From Deinococcus grandis (lineage in GTDB: Bacteria; Deinococcota; Deinococci; Deinococcales; Deinococcaceae): 64,000 nt of DNA. The DNA lies in NCBI RefSeq assembly GCF_001485435.1, contig NZ_BCMS01000001.1, forward strand, positions 3,016,267 to 3,080,266, read 5' to 3'. Shown here one piece after another: positions 11,097 to 20,646 of the stretch; within the stretch, counting starts at the first letter, position 1; every line of letters begins with the position of its first letter. The notes below the pieces were generated by a model. It did not search any database. It saw only the letters and a program-made list of their open reading frames with translations, and was not told where the DNA came from. The position numbers and the translations under genes are program-made.

Positions 11097-12104
11097 TTAC
11101 TGCCCCCAGCAGTTGGCGAGGCCGAACTTGCCGTTCTGGCTCTTGACCCCGGCCATGGCCTTGTTGGTGATCAGGGTGACGCCGGTGTCGGTGTAGCCGC
11201 TGACCTTCTTGCCGGTCTTGGCGTAGTTCACGCCCGCCGCGACGCCCATGCTGGCCATCTTCAGGGGGTACTGCTGGCTGGTCGCGCCGATCACGCCGCT
11301 CTCGACGTTGCGCACGCCGGCGCAGCCGCCGTCCACGGACACGATCAGGACGCTCTTTTCCTTCCCGGCGGCCTTCAGCGCCTGGTACGCCCCGGCGGCG
11401 GCGGGTTCGTTGATGGTGTACACGACGTTGATGTCCGGGTTCTTCTGGAGGCAGTTCTCCATGGCGGTCTGGCCCTTGGTCTGGTCACCGAAGGAGTCCT
11501 GCGCGCAGGCGACGCTGGTGTTCACGAGGTCCTTGGTGCTGGCCGTGATGCCCTTGACGCCGAAGCCCGCCAGGAAGCCGTTGTGGCGCGCGATGCCGAC
11601 CGGGTGGCCAGGGAACAGATCCAGCGTGGCGATCACGGCTTTCTTGGTGCCCATGGCTTTCTTGGCCCACTGGCCGATCAGGATGCCCGCCTGGTAGTTG
11701 TTCGTGGCGAACAGCGCGTCCACGGCGCTGGCGGGTTCGGTGGGGCTGTCCAGCGCAATGACCATGACGCCCTGCGCGCGGGCCTTGGCGATGGCGGGCA
11801 CGATGGCCTTGGAGTCGCTGGGGGTGATCAGGATGGTCTTGGCCCCGGCGGCGACCATGTTCTCGATCGCGGCGACCTGCCCGGCGTTGTCCCCGTCGGC
11901 CTTCCCGGCGGCGGTCAGGAGTTTGGCGCCCAGGCGGGTGGCTTCCTTCTGCGCGCCTTCTTTCATCTTCACGAAGAAGGGGTTGGTCTCGGTCTTGGTG
12001 ATCAGGCCGATGATGGGCTGGGCGCTGCTCTGGGCCTGCACGACCCCCAGGGTCAGGCTGGCGGCGAGGGTGGTCAGGGCGGCGGTGGCGATGACTTTGC
12101 GCAT
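11097..12104 (-). CDS. sugar ABC transporter substrate-binding protein (FrcB/RbsB-like)
   Basis: A 335-residue periplasmic-binding-protein-type receptor (peripla_BP_4 class). A signal peptide (about 1-24, cleaved near VQAQ) exports it. The mature part begins with IIGLITKTETNPFFVKMKEGA, the usual first strand and substrate loop, followed by GADGDNAG-type and LDSPTEP segments and the INEPAAAGAYQALK hinge helix. The combination with a single-domain ATPase resembles fructose-type importers, but the sugar cannot be read from sequence alone. The gene follows the LacI-type regulator gene by 40 bp and is probably the most highly expressed gene of the operon. Confidence 0.9.
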   Translation of the reverse strand: MRKVIATAALTTLAASLTLGVVQAQSSAQPIIGLITKTETNPFFVKMKEGAQKEATRLGAKLLTAAGKADGDNAGQVAAIENMVAAGAKTILITPSDSKAIVPAIAKARAQGVMVIALDSPTEPASAVDALFATNNYQAGILIGQWAKKAMGTKKAVIATLDLFPGHPVGIARHNGFLAGFGVKGITASTKDLVNTSVACAQDSFGDQTKGQTAMENCLQKNPDINVVYTINEPAAAGAYQALKAAGKEKSVLIVSVDGGCAGVRNVESGVIGATSQQYPLKMASMGVAAGVNYAKTGKKVSGYTDTGVTLITNKAMAGVKSQNGKFGLANCWGQ

Positions 12105-12144
12105 GGTGGTTCCTCCGGGGGTGGCCGCATGGGCCGGGGGGGGT

Positions 12145-13173
12145 TCAGTGGCTATGAGCGGGGGCGGGCGTGTGGGGCGGGCTGGTGGAGTGCCGGACGA
12201 TCAGGGTGGTGGACAGCTGGTGGTGCTGCGGGGGTCCGTCGCGCGGGTGGCGCAGCTGCGCGATGAGCTGCTCGGCGGCGCAGGTGCCCAGGTCGTAGGT
12301 GGGCTGCGCGACGACCGTCAGGGGGGGGTTCATGGTCTGGGCCCAGCGGCTGTCGTCGAAACCGACGATGCTGAGGTCCTCCGGGATGCGCAGGTTCAGG
12401 GCGCGGGCGGCGAGGACGGCCCCGACGGTCATCTCGTTGTTGCCGATGAACAGCGCGGTGGGGCGGCGGTGCTCGGGCAGGGTCAGCAGGCGCAGCGCGG
12501 CGCGGTGGCCGTCGTCCTCGCGGTGGTTGCCGGGCAGAACCAGGGCCGGGTCGTAGGTCAGTCCGGCGTCTTCCAGGGCGGCGCGGTAGGCGTCGTGGCG
12601 CTGCGTGGCGGTGCTGATGTCCTGCTGCCCGACGATCATGCCGATGCGCGTGTGCCCCAGGCTGATGAGGTGGCGGGTGGCGGCGGTGGCGCCGCCTGAG
12701 TTGTCGGCGGTGACGGTGGTGACGCCCGGGGTGCCGCTCATGCGGTCGAGTTCGACGATGGGCACGCCGCTCAGCGCCTGGAGGTTCTCGCGGGCGCCGC
12801 TGGTGGGGACGATGATCAGGCCCTGGGGCAGGTGGCCGCGCAGGGTGTCGATGGCGCGGCGTTCCTTGGCGGGGTCCTCGTCGCTGTTGAACAGGAAGGC
12901 GGTGTAGCCGTGGCGGTCGGCGGCGTCCTGGATGCCCTTGGCGAGCTGCGCGTGGAAGGGGTTGAGGATGTCGGTGACGATCACGCCGATGGTGCGGGTC
13001 TCGCCCTGGCGGAGGCTGCGGGCGATGACGTTGGGCTGGTAGCCGAGTTCGCGGGCGGCGGTCAGGACGCGTTCGCGGGTGCTGCTGGCGACCATGTCCG
13101 GGCGGGACAGGGCGCGGGAGGCGGTGGCGGTACTGACCTGGGCGAGCTGGGCGACGTCCTGGATGCTGGCCAT
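12145..13173 (-). CDS. LacI-family transcriptional regulator of the sugar ABC operon
   Basis: A 342-residue repressor. The helix-turn-helix and hinge are at the N-terminus (MASIQDVAQLAQVSTATASRALSRPDMV), followed by the periplasmic-binding-protein-like effector domain (TIGVIVTDILNPFHAQLAKGI from about residue 60). It is the first gene of the operon with the binding protein, permease and ATPase downstream, so it probably senses the imported sugar. Two LacI-type half-palindromic operators lie just upstream; one falls between the ribosome-binding site (GGAGGTG) and the ATG, which implies autoregulation. Confidence 0.92.
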   Translation of the reverse strand: MASIQDVAQLAQVSTATASRALSRPDMVASSTRERVLTAARELGYQPNVIARSLRQGETRTIGVIVTDILNPFHAQLAKGIQDAADRHGYTAFLFNSDEDPAKERRAIDTLRGHLPQGLIIVPTSGARENLQALSGVPIVELDRMSGTPGVTTVTADNSGGATAATRHLISLGHTRIGMIVGQQDISTATQRHDAYRAALEDAGLTYDPALVLPGNHREDDGHRAALRLLTLPEHRRPTALFIGNNEMTVGAVLAARALNLRIPEDLSIVGFDDSRWAQTMNPPLTVVAQPTYDLGTCAAEQLIAQLRHPRDGPPQHHQLSTTLIVRHSTSPPHTPAPAHSH

Positions 13174-13187
13174 TGAAATCGATTACA
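13174..13187. promoter_or_regulatory. LacI-type operator at the regulator start codon
   Basis: TGAAATCGATTACA reads TGTAATCGATTTCA on the other strand. It is a near-palindrome with a central CG, as LacI-family operators have. It sits directly before the ATG of the regulator gene. Confidence 0.6.
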
Positions 13188-13556
13188 CCTCCCCGGCACG
13201 GCTGCGGGTGATGAGTGGAGCGGCTGGCTTCCCAGACGAGGAAACCCGTTTGCAAACGATTACATTGAGATGCAGTCAGTGTGAGCGCCCTGCCCACTCC
13301 TGTCAAGCCCCACGCCCCACCCACCCGGAAGGCTTGAACCGGTTCAACATTCCCGGCAGTCAGCCCACCCGAAGCCCCGCCGCCCACCGGACCGGGCGAC
13401 AGCGCCCGCCCGTTCCGGGCGCGCACATCCTCCCCCCGCCACCCGATCACGGCCCGATCATGGCCGGTCTGCTGAACTGCACCCAGCACCAGACGCAGTC
13501 CGCGCAACGCTCCCGCAACGCCCCCCGCAGTTCAATACCCATACCGGAGGTCCACC
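13188..13556. other. intergenic region between lacI-type gene and cysteine peptidase gene
   Basis: About 370 bp between divergent genes with no convincing coding sequence. Besides the LacI-type operator at 13251 it holds a perfect 14-bp palindrome, TTGAACCGGTTCAA, at 13334-13347. That too has a central CG and could be a third regulator site. Promoters for both directions should be here, but I cannot assign them. Confidence 0.5.
13251..13264. promoter_or_regulatory. second LacI-type operator
   Basis: TGCAAACGATTACA shares the CGATTACA half with the operator at 13174 and lies 77 bp away. This spacing would allow looping by a tetramer or co-operative binding. Confidence 0.5.
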
Positions 13557-15179
13557 ATGAACGCACGCACCCTGATCGGCACCGCCCTGCTCACCACCCT
13601 CTCGGCCGCCCTGTCCGCCGCGCACGCGCAGAACGGCGTGAACCTCCAGAATATCCAGCTGCAACCCATCCAGATCTCGAACCTGAACCTGAACGTCCTG
13701 CGCGTCCCCCAGGCGCAGTTCCAGCAGGTCCTGCAGAGCCCGAACGCCCTGCAACTGAACCTGCAGGAGCTGCCCGCGCGCCTCCAGGCCCGCGACGCCG
13801 AGATCAGCCGCAGCCTGAGCCTCGTGCAGGGCCTTCAGGGCCGCGCGGACCTGCGCGCCGACATCGCCCGTGCCACCCTGGCCCTCCCGCGCGGCCTGAC
13901 CGTCCCCGCCAGCGTGAAACTCCGCACCGGGGAACTCAAGGACGTGCTGCTGTACGGCCAGGACACCGTCGCCCTGAGCGTCGCCCAGGCCGAGGCCAGC
14001 GCGCCCGCCAACCGCGCCGCCATCCTGCAGTCCTTCGGCCTGAGCGAACAGAACCCCGTCCCGCGCGAATTCCTCGCGCCGGAATCCGTCCGCACCGTCA
14101 ACATCGCCCCGAACGTCCGCTTCACGGTGCCCACCACGATCCTGAACAAGGTCACGCCCGCCAAACCCTCCCAGCCGCAGGAGGAACTCGGCGGCGGCTT
14201 CGTGAACAACCCCACCGACGGCGCGTGCCGCTTCACGCCCACCAACGCCCTGTTCAGCCAGATGCGCGGCAACCGCATCGACCAGATCACCACCATCAAG
14301 GACCAGGGCGGACGCGGCACCTGCATGGCCTTCGCGTACGTCTCCGCGCTCGAAACCCAGATCGCCCGGCGCATCAAGACCCCCTTCAACCTCTCCGAGC
14401 AGTACGCGTACTACTGGCTGCGCGGCGACGACGGCGTGCTGGGCGACGGCGCCGGGTGGGGCGACTTCAACGACATCATCGGCAAGCAGCGCATGATCCC
14501 CACCGAGGTCCGCTGGAAGTACAACCCCTCGCGCAGCCGCGTCCGCATCCCCGCCGACGACAAGAAACCCGTCACGGAATTCCGGAACTCCTGCCTGAAC
14601 TACGCCAACCAGGCGTGCAGCGACACCACCGCGCAGGCCCAGCTGGTCTGCCAGGGCGGCACGAACAACTGCGCGTGGAAACCCGAGTGGGACATCGCCC
14701 CGAACGCCGCGTTCAACTTCCGCGCCACGCAGGGCACCGAAGTGTGGGTGGCCCTCGCCAACAACGTCTTCGGCAGCGGTGACGCCGCCCGCGCCTACCG
14801 CCGCGCCCTGATGCGCCAGATGATCGACCGGGGCGACCAGCTCATCCTGGGCTTCAACGTGGACCCCGCCTTCGACGCCATCGGCGCCAGCGGACTGCCG
14901 AACCTGAGCCTGATGGGCGGCAAGGTCCGCGGCGGGCACGCCGTGCACGTCGTCGGGCACGTCACCACCGGCATGCAGACCTACGACGTGAAGATCGCCG
15001 GGCTGGTGAACGTCAAGCTGTCCCTGCCCACCGGATACTTCGTGATCAAGAACTCCTGGAGCTGCGGCTTCGGCGACGGCGGCTACGCCTACCTGCCCGA
15101 CAGCTTCATGGACAGGGAAGTGTACGGCGTGTACAACATCCCCGCGAACGCCGTCGCCAGCGACATGGCCAACTTCTGA
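13557..15179 (+). CDS. secreted papain-family (C1) cysteine peptidase
   Basis: A 540-residue exported protein. A signal peptide (1-25, ending AHAQ) is followed by a Gln/Asn/Leu-rich segment (26-75) and a ~150-residue pro-region-like part. The papain-type catalytic domain begins near 240: the nucleophile Cys256 lies in KDQGGRGTCMAFA, His461 in GGHAVHVVGH and Asn499 in VIKNSWSCGFGDGGY. The Gln of the oxyanion hole (Q250) is present. The large N-terminus could act as an inhibitory propeptide. GGAGG before the ATG is a good ribosome-binding site. The gene stands alone and ends in a terminator shared with glmS. Confidence 0.88.
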   Translation: MNARTLIGTALLTTLSAALSAAHAQNGVNLQNIQLQPIQISNLNLNVLRVPQAQFQQVLQSPNALQLNLQELPARLQARDAEISRSLSLVQGLQGRADLRADIARATLALPRGLTVPASVKLRTGELKDVLLYGQDTVALSVAQAEASAPANRAAILQSFGLSEQNPVPREFLAPESVRTVNIAPNVRFTVPTTILNKVTPAKPSQPQEELGGGFVNNPTDGACRFTPTNALFSQMRGNRIDQITTIKDQGGRGTCMAFAYVSALETQIARRIKTPFNLSEQYAYYWLRGDDGVLGDGAGWGDFNDIIGKQRMIPTEVRWKYNPSRSRVRIPADDKKPVTEFRNSCLNYANQACSDTTAQAQLVCQGGTNNCAWKPEWDIAPNAAFNFRATQGTEVWVALANNVFGSGDAARAYRRALMRQMIDRGDQLILGFNVDPAFDAIGASGLPNLSLMGGKVRGGHAVHVVGHVTTGMQTYDVKIAGLVNVKLSLPTGYFVIKNSWSCGFGDGGYAYLPDSFMDREVYGVYNIPANAVASDMANF

Positions 15180-15190
15180 CCGAACAGGCG

Positions 15191-15229
15191 AGGAGGGGGC
15201 CGCAGCGCGACTGGCTGCGGCCCCCTCCT
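15191..15229. terminator. bidirectional terminator hairpin
   Basis: AGGAGGGGGCCGCAG (15191-15205) and CTGCGGCCCCCTCCT (15215-15229) form a perfect 15-bp stem with a 9-nt loop, between the converging peptidase gene and glmS. Confidence 0.85.
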
Positions 15230-15241
15230 TCTGGACTGTGC

Positions 15242-17062
<1,821 letters not shown>

Positions 17063-17164
17063 AATGCTCCTTGCTGGGGCGCGTCAGCGGCGCGGTCCGG
17101 GGGGCAGGACCTCCCGCCACGCTGCTCGCAGCCCACGCTGGTGTCTGTGGATTTGATGCATGCT

Positions 17165-17345
17165 TCCCGGCTTTATGTCCGTGTCGCCACGGGGGTTATG
17201 GTCGGGATTCACGCCCTGGATTCCGTGCTGGAACCGCCGGGCGCCGGGTAGGCCGTGCGTGCTGGCCTGGAAGCATCCGCAGAAACTCGCTGACTTCCAC
17301 CTCGTCTCCCCTGTCCCGCCTGGGCGGGCAGGGGCCTTGCGCTGC
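17165..17345 (-). ncRNA. glmS ribozyme (glucosamine-6-phosphate-dependent self-cleaving riboswitch)
   Basis: In the leader of glmS, read on the minus strand. The cleavage core A|GCGC lies at 17343/17342. It is followed by hairpin P2 (CCCCTGCCCGCC paired with GGCGGG...CAGGGG) and then the invariant GACGAGG. Next comes a P2.1-like arm (GGAAG...CTTCC around GCGAG...GCGGATG), close to the known UCGA/GCGGAUG core. The 3' part contains CCGTGGCGACACGG followed by ACATAAAGCCGGG, matching the P4 region (GGUGAC...GGACAAAG) of characterised examples. The element ends about 100 bases before the glmS ATG. Known members use glucosamine-6-phosphate as coenzyme for cleavage, which exposes the mRNA to decay. 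Assigned by eye from core motifs and context. Confidence 0.83.
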
Positions 17346-17388
17346 CCTGTTTCGTGTGAGCCGGACACCAAGTCGGCCCACCCGGGCA

Positions 17389-17397
17389 GCATAGCAT
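17389..17397 (-). promoter_or_regulatory. possible extended -10 for the glmS ribozyme transcript
   Basis: On the minus strand TGCTATGCT (TG-N-TATGCT) lies about 50 bases before the ribozyme cleavage site. No good -35 is visible, so this is tentative. Confidence 0.35.
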
Positions 17398-17572
17398 CCA
17401 CGTGCGGCCTCACGTGAGTACACCACTCACACAGCTGCCAGGCGCAGGCACGGCCCGACGCAACCCTCAAGGGAACGCCTGAGCGACCTTACATCCGCGC
17501 CTGACCACAGTTGCTAGGATGTTCGGCGCGAGCGTACGCGCGCGGACACATACACGCGAGGTCAGAAGATCC

Positions 17573-17764
17573 ATGCCCACCTACCTGTACAAGAACCTGG
17601 ACACCGGCGAAATCTACGAGTTGCAGCAGAGCATGCGCGACGAGCCCTACACCACACACCCCGACACGGGCGCGCCCGTCAAACGCATCCTGGCCCGCCC
17701 CGGCATCGCCTTCAAGGGCAGCGGCTTCTACGTCACCGACTCCCGCCCCAAGAGCAGCGAGTGA
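17573..17764 (+). CDS. FmdB-like small protein lacking the zinc-ribbon cysteines
   Basis: A 63-residue protein aligned by eye to FmdB-type zinc ribbons, which begin MPTYxYxCxxCG...F and later have CPxCG. Here it begins MPTYLYKNLDTGEIYELQQSMRDEP and continues HPDTGAPVKRIL, so all four cysteine positions are replaced (N, T, H, T). The fold may persist without zinc. The start is the ATG that matches the family N-terminus; a longer upstream reading has no support. Its stop codon overlaps the GTG of the downstream protease gene (GTGA), so the two are translationally coupled and likely act together. The function is unknown. Confidence 0.7.
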   Translation: MPTYLYKNLDTGEIYELQQSMRDEPYTTHPDTGAPVKRILARPGIAFKGSGFYVTDSRPKSSE

Positions 17765-18861
17765 AGTTCCCACGCGCGCTGGGGCTCACGCTGCTGCTGT
17801 GCGGCGGACTCGGCGGCGCGTACCTGACCGGCCGCGTCACCGCGCAGCGCACCCTGGTCACCCCCGACGAGATCAACACCGTCGAAATCACCCAGAAAGC
17901 CCTGCAGGCCGTCGTGCGCGTCGACACCCGGCTGCAACGCGAACAGCTGCAACCCGGCGACGACCCCATCGAGACCGGCACCGGCTTCTTCTACAAGAAG
18001 GACCTGATCGTCACGAACTACCACGTCGTGCAGTTCCAGGAATCCATCACCGTCACGCTGTACAACGGCCGCCGCGTCACCGCGCGCCTCGAGGGCGTCG
18101 ACCCCGGCATCGACATCGCGATCCTGCGCGTCACCGGCGTCACCGCGCCCGCCACGCTCGCGTTCGGGTCCAGCGCCCGCCTCATCCCGGGGCAGAAACT
18201 CATGACGCTCGGCACGCCCTTCCGCATTCAGAACTTCGTCGGCAGCGGCGTGTACAGCGTCACCGCCAGCGCCCGCGACGTCCCCCGCACCGACCAGCTC
18301 GGATCGGAAATCAGCCAGTACATCACCACCACCGCCAGCATCCAGCAGGGCAACAGCGGCGGCCCCGTCCTCGACTCCCGCGGACTTGTCGTCGGCGTGG
18401 CCGACCTGAACGCCGCCCCGAACGCCCTCGTGCCCGGCACGATCGGCATCGCCATTCCCAGCGACGTCGTCAAGCAGAGCCTCGACGACCTCGAGAAGAT
18501 CGGCGTACCCCAGCGCGGCACGCTTGGCGCGACCCTCGTGGACCTCGACAGCCTCGACCCGGCGCTGCGCCAGCTGGCAGGCCTGAGCAGCAACCAGGGC
18601 GCCCTGATCGACCAGGTGCCGGCCGGCAGCGCCGCCGCCCGCGCCGGCCTGCGCGGCAGCCTGCGCAACAGCAAGGACCAGCTGCTCGCGCCGCTCGGCG
18701 ACATCATCGTCGCCGTGGACGGCCAGGGCGTGCGCGACTCCTTCGACGTCACCCGACTGGTCGCCGCCAAACGCCCCGGCCAGACCGTCACGCTCGACGT
18801 GTGGCGCAACAAGAAACGCGTGCAGGTCAGGGTCACCCTCCTGAAACGCACCCTCCAGTAA
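17761..18861 (+). CDS. HtrA/DegP-like membrane-anchored serine protease
   Basis: A 366-residue trypsin-fold quality-control protease with one PDZ domain. An N-terminal hydrophobic segment (about 6-25) is an uncleaved anchor or signal. The catalytic triad is visible as His88 (VTNYHVV), Asp118 (GIDIAIL) and Ser199 (QQGNSGGPVLD). The PDZ-like region runs from about 240 to the end, with GVRDSFDVTRLVAAKRPGQTV as its carboxylate-side helix. Translation starts at GTG, overlapping the stop of the FmdB-like gene. A hairpin terminator follows. It should act in the periplasm-like space on misfolded proteins. Confidence 0.92.
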   Translation: MKFPRALGLTLLLCGGLGGAYLTGRVTAQRTLVTPDEINTVEITQKALQAVVRVDTRLQREQLQPGDDPIETGTGFFYKKDLIVTNYHVVQFQESITVTLYNGRRVTARLEGVDPGIDIAILRVTGVTAPATLAFGSSARLIPGQKLMTLGTPFRIQNFVGSGVYSVTASARDVPRTDQLGSEISQYITTTASIQQGNSGGPVLDSRGLVVGVADLNAAPNALVPGTIGIAIPSDVVKQSLDDLEKIGVPQRGTLGATLVDLDSLDPALRQLAGLSSNQGALIDQVPAGSAAARAGLRGSLRNSKDQLLAPLGDIIVAVDGQGVRDSFDVTRLVAAKRPGQTVTLDVWRNKKRVQVRVTLLKRTLQ

Positions 18862-18903
18862 CACCAGCGCCGCACACCCGCGCCGCACGCCAGCGCGCCC
18901 CCG

Positions 18904-18925
18904 CCCCCCGTCACACACCGGGGGG
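18904..18925 (+). terminator. terminator after the HtrA-like gene
   Basis: CCCCCCG (18904-18910) pairs with CGGGGGG (18919-18925) around an 8-nt loop, followed by GTT. Confidence 0.55.
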
Positions 18926-18956
18926 GTTCCCTTGCCGACCCCACCCACCCAGGTCG

Positions 18957-18962
18957 TATGCT
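18957..18962 (+). promoter_or_regulatory. -10 box of the leaderless cutA promoter
   Basis: TATGCT is followed by six bases and the GTG start of cutA. A weak TTGCCG (18932-18937) lies 19 bp upstream. Confidence 0.55.
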
Positions 18963-18968
18963 GAGCGC

Positions 18969-19289
18969 GTGTCACTTGTCGTCATGGTCACCCTCCCCCC
19001 CGAGCGGGCCCTTGACCTGGCCCGCATCCTCGTCGCCGAGCACCTCGCCGGCTGCGTGAACATCGTCCCCGGCCTCCAGAGCGTGTACCGCTGGCAGGGC
19101 GAGGTCGCCGAGGACCCCGAGAGCCTGCTGCTCATCAAGACCAGCGGCGAACAGTACCCGGACCTCGAGGCGCGCATCAAGGCCGTCCACCCCTACGAGG
19201 TGCCCGAGATCATCGCCCTGCAGTACGACCGCGCCCTGCCCGAATTCCAGGCGTGGCTGCGCGACGCCCTCACCCCACCCCAGCGCTGA
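18969..19289 (+). CDS. cutA: divalent-cation tolerance protein CutA
   Basis: A 106-residue trimeric cytoplasmic protein of the CutA1 family, linked to copper and divalent-cation tolerance, with an unclear molecular role. Landmarks are VMVTLPPERALDLARILVAEHLAGCVNIVPGLQSVYRWQGEV-type blocks (about 5-45), LLLIKTS and HPYEVPEIIAL. The Cys in AGCVNI and the PYEVPEI signature are both present. The GTG start is supported by the family N-terminus and the leaderless -10 box. Length is normal. Confidence 0.93.
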   Translation: MSLVVMVTLPPERALDLARILVAEHLAGCVNIVPGLQSVYRWQGEVAEDPESLLLIKTSGEQYPDLEARIKAVHPYEVPEIIALQYDRALPEFQAWLRDALTPPQR

Positions 19290-19424
19290 CGGCACCACAG
19301 CAGACCGCCCCCACCCGCAAGCGCGCAGTGAGGGCATCTGAACATGAGCCTGAACAGCGGTTGGGCAGCGGCCGGGAGGGGCGCCGCGAGCCCTGCACCC
19401 CCCGACAGCTGCACAGGCCGGTGG

Positions 19425-20069
19425 TTACTGGAACTTACTCAGTGTGACGCTCACGTCCTTCAGCGTGAAACCCATCGTGCAGCCCGCCAGGCCGTTGTCA
19501 CTGGCGCTGATCGTCGCCATCACGCTGACCGTGTTCTGGCCGCCCGTGGTCAGGATCGAGAAGAACTTCATGGCCGTCGCCACGTCCGCCGAGACGCTCA
19601 GCTTCGTGTCCGACACGCCGTACGTGGCCCTCCCGGCCCCCTCGGACGTGCGCGTCAGCGTGAACTGCGCCGCCGCGTTCTGCGTGAAGGTCGCGCTGGC
19701 CACCGCGTCACTCGCGTCCACCTTCACGTCCCGGACCGTCACCGTGAACGCCTGCGGCTTCACGCACGCGCCCGTCACGTCGATCTGACTGAACCCCGTC
19801 CGGAACTCCAGCCCACCCGGCCTGATCCCGAACGGCAGATCCGGAATCTGAATGTCCCCGAACGGCGCACCCGCCGTGCTGTAACTCACGGTGCCCCGCA
19901 CCGACTCGACGACCAGCGGCGACGACGCCACCAGCTGCTTGCCCTCCAGCCCCGCCGGGTTACTGATCGTCTGCGGCGGAATGGCCGCACCCACGATCCG
20001 GCTACAGCTCGCCAGCGACAGACCCAGCACCACGACCGACAGAACAGCACGCTTCATCATGTTCATCAT
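19425..20069 (-). CDS. putative lipoprotein of unknown function
   Basis: A 214-residue exported protein. The N-terminus MMNMMKRAVLSVVVLGLSLASCS has a basic start, a hydrophobic core and a lipobox (LASC, Cys near residue 22). The mature part is rich in Ser, Thr and Val with repeated beta-strand-like stretches (QAFTVTVRDVKVDASD, QFTLTRTSEG, TVSVMATISASD), which suggests a beta-sandwich on the cell surface. AAGGAG stands four bases before the first ATG and seven before an in-frame second (20066), so either may be used. I recognise no family. Confidence 0.7.
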   Translation of the reverse strand: MMNMMKRAVLSVVVLGLSLASCSRIVGAAIPPQTISNPAGLEGKQLVASSPLVVESVRGTVSYSTAGAPFGDIQIPDLPFGIRPGGLEFRTGFSQIDVTGACVKPQAFTVTVRDVKVDASDAVASATFTQNAAAQFTLTRTSEGAGRATYGVSDTKLSVSADVATAMKFFSILTTGGQNTVSVMATISASDNGLAGCTMGFTLKDVSVTLSKFQ

Positions 20070-20247
20070 GCGACTCCTTGCCCACCCATCAGGGAATGAC
20101 CCGCAGTCTATGAACACCCCACCCCGGGCCGCCGGGGAAACTTCACAGCCTCCCTTCATCTCTGCCCACCGCGGACTCCTGTGACGCGGACCGCCGCGCC
20201 CGGCAAAGGATCCGCCCCCCGATCCGGAGTGGACTGAGGGGCGGTTC

Positions 20248-20325
<78 letters not shown>

Positions 20326-20354
20326 TTCTCGCGCGCTTCCGCGCGGGCCTGTGC

Positions 20355-20383
20355 AGAGTAGCACCGACTCTCACGTCGTGCAA
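20355..20383 (-). promoter_or_regulatory. promoter of tRNA-Trp
   Basis: TTGCAC (20383-20378) and TACTCT (20360-20355) with a 17-bp spacer, ending 30 bases before the tRNA. Confidence 0.75.
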
Positions 20384-20452
20384 GGGTGCCGCCCCGGCGC
20401 CGGGCAGCCCGCAGGGGCCGTAGGCGTGATGGCCTAGCCCCCCGCGTCTTTC

Positions 20453-20482
20453 GTGACAGCGGCCACCTTGCCCTGCTACGCT
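20453..20482 (+). promoter_or_regulatory. promoter of the 39-codon ORF and RIO kinase gene
   Basis: GTGACA (20453-20458) and TACGCT (20477-20482) with an 18-bp spacer. The start codon is 29 bases after the -10 box, which leaves a leader carrying AAAGGAGG. Confidence 0.65.
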
Positions 20483-20511
20483 GCACCCATCACCGAAAGG
20501 AGGTGCCAGCT

Positions 20512-20631
20512 ATGACCGACATCACTGCAATCCAGACCGCCGCACACGGAGTCCTCGCCAACGCAACCTGGAGTGATTTTGACGCAACACCACTGGCCGC
20601 CTCTGCCTTCGGGCGCCACACCCTGCACTGA
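20512..20631 (+). CDS. 39-residue peptide ahead of the RIO kinase
   Basis: A short ORF beginning MTDITAIQTAAHGVLANA and ending FGRHTLH. It has a near-perfect ribosome-binding site (AAAGGAGG) eight bases upstream and a good promoter. Its stop is 15 bases before the RIO kinase ATG, which itself has no good Shine-Dalgarno sequence. It could be a leader ORF coupling translation, or a real small protein partner. There is no signal peptide or membrane segment. No family is recognised. Confidence 0.6.
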   Translation: MTDITAIQTAAHGVLANATWSDFDATPLAASAFGRHTLH

Positions 20632-20646
20632 CCATCGGCGGCGCCC

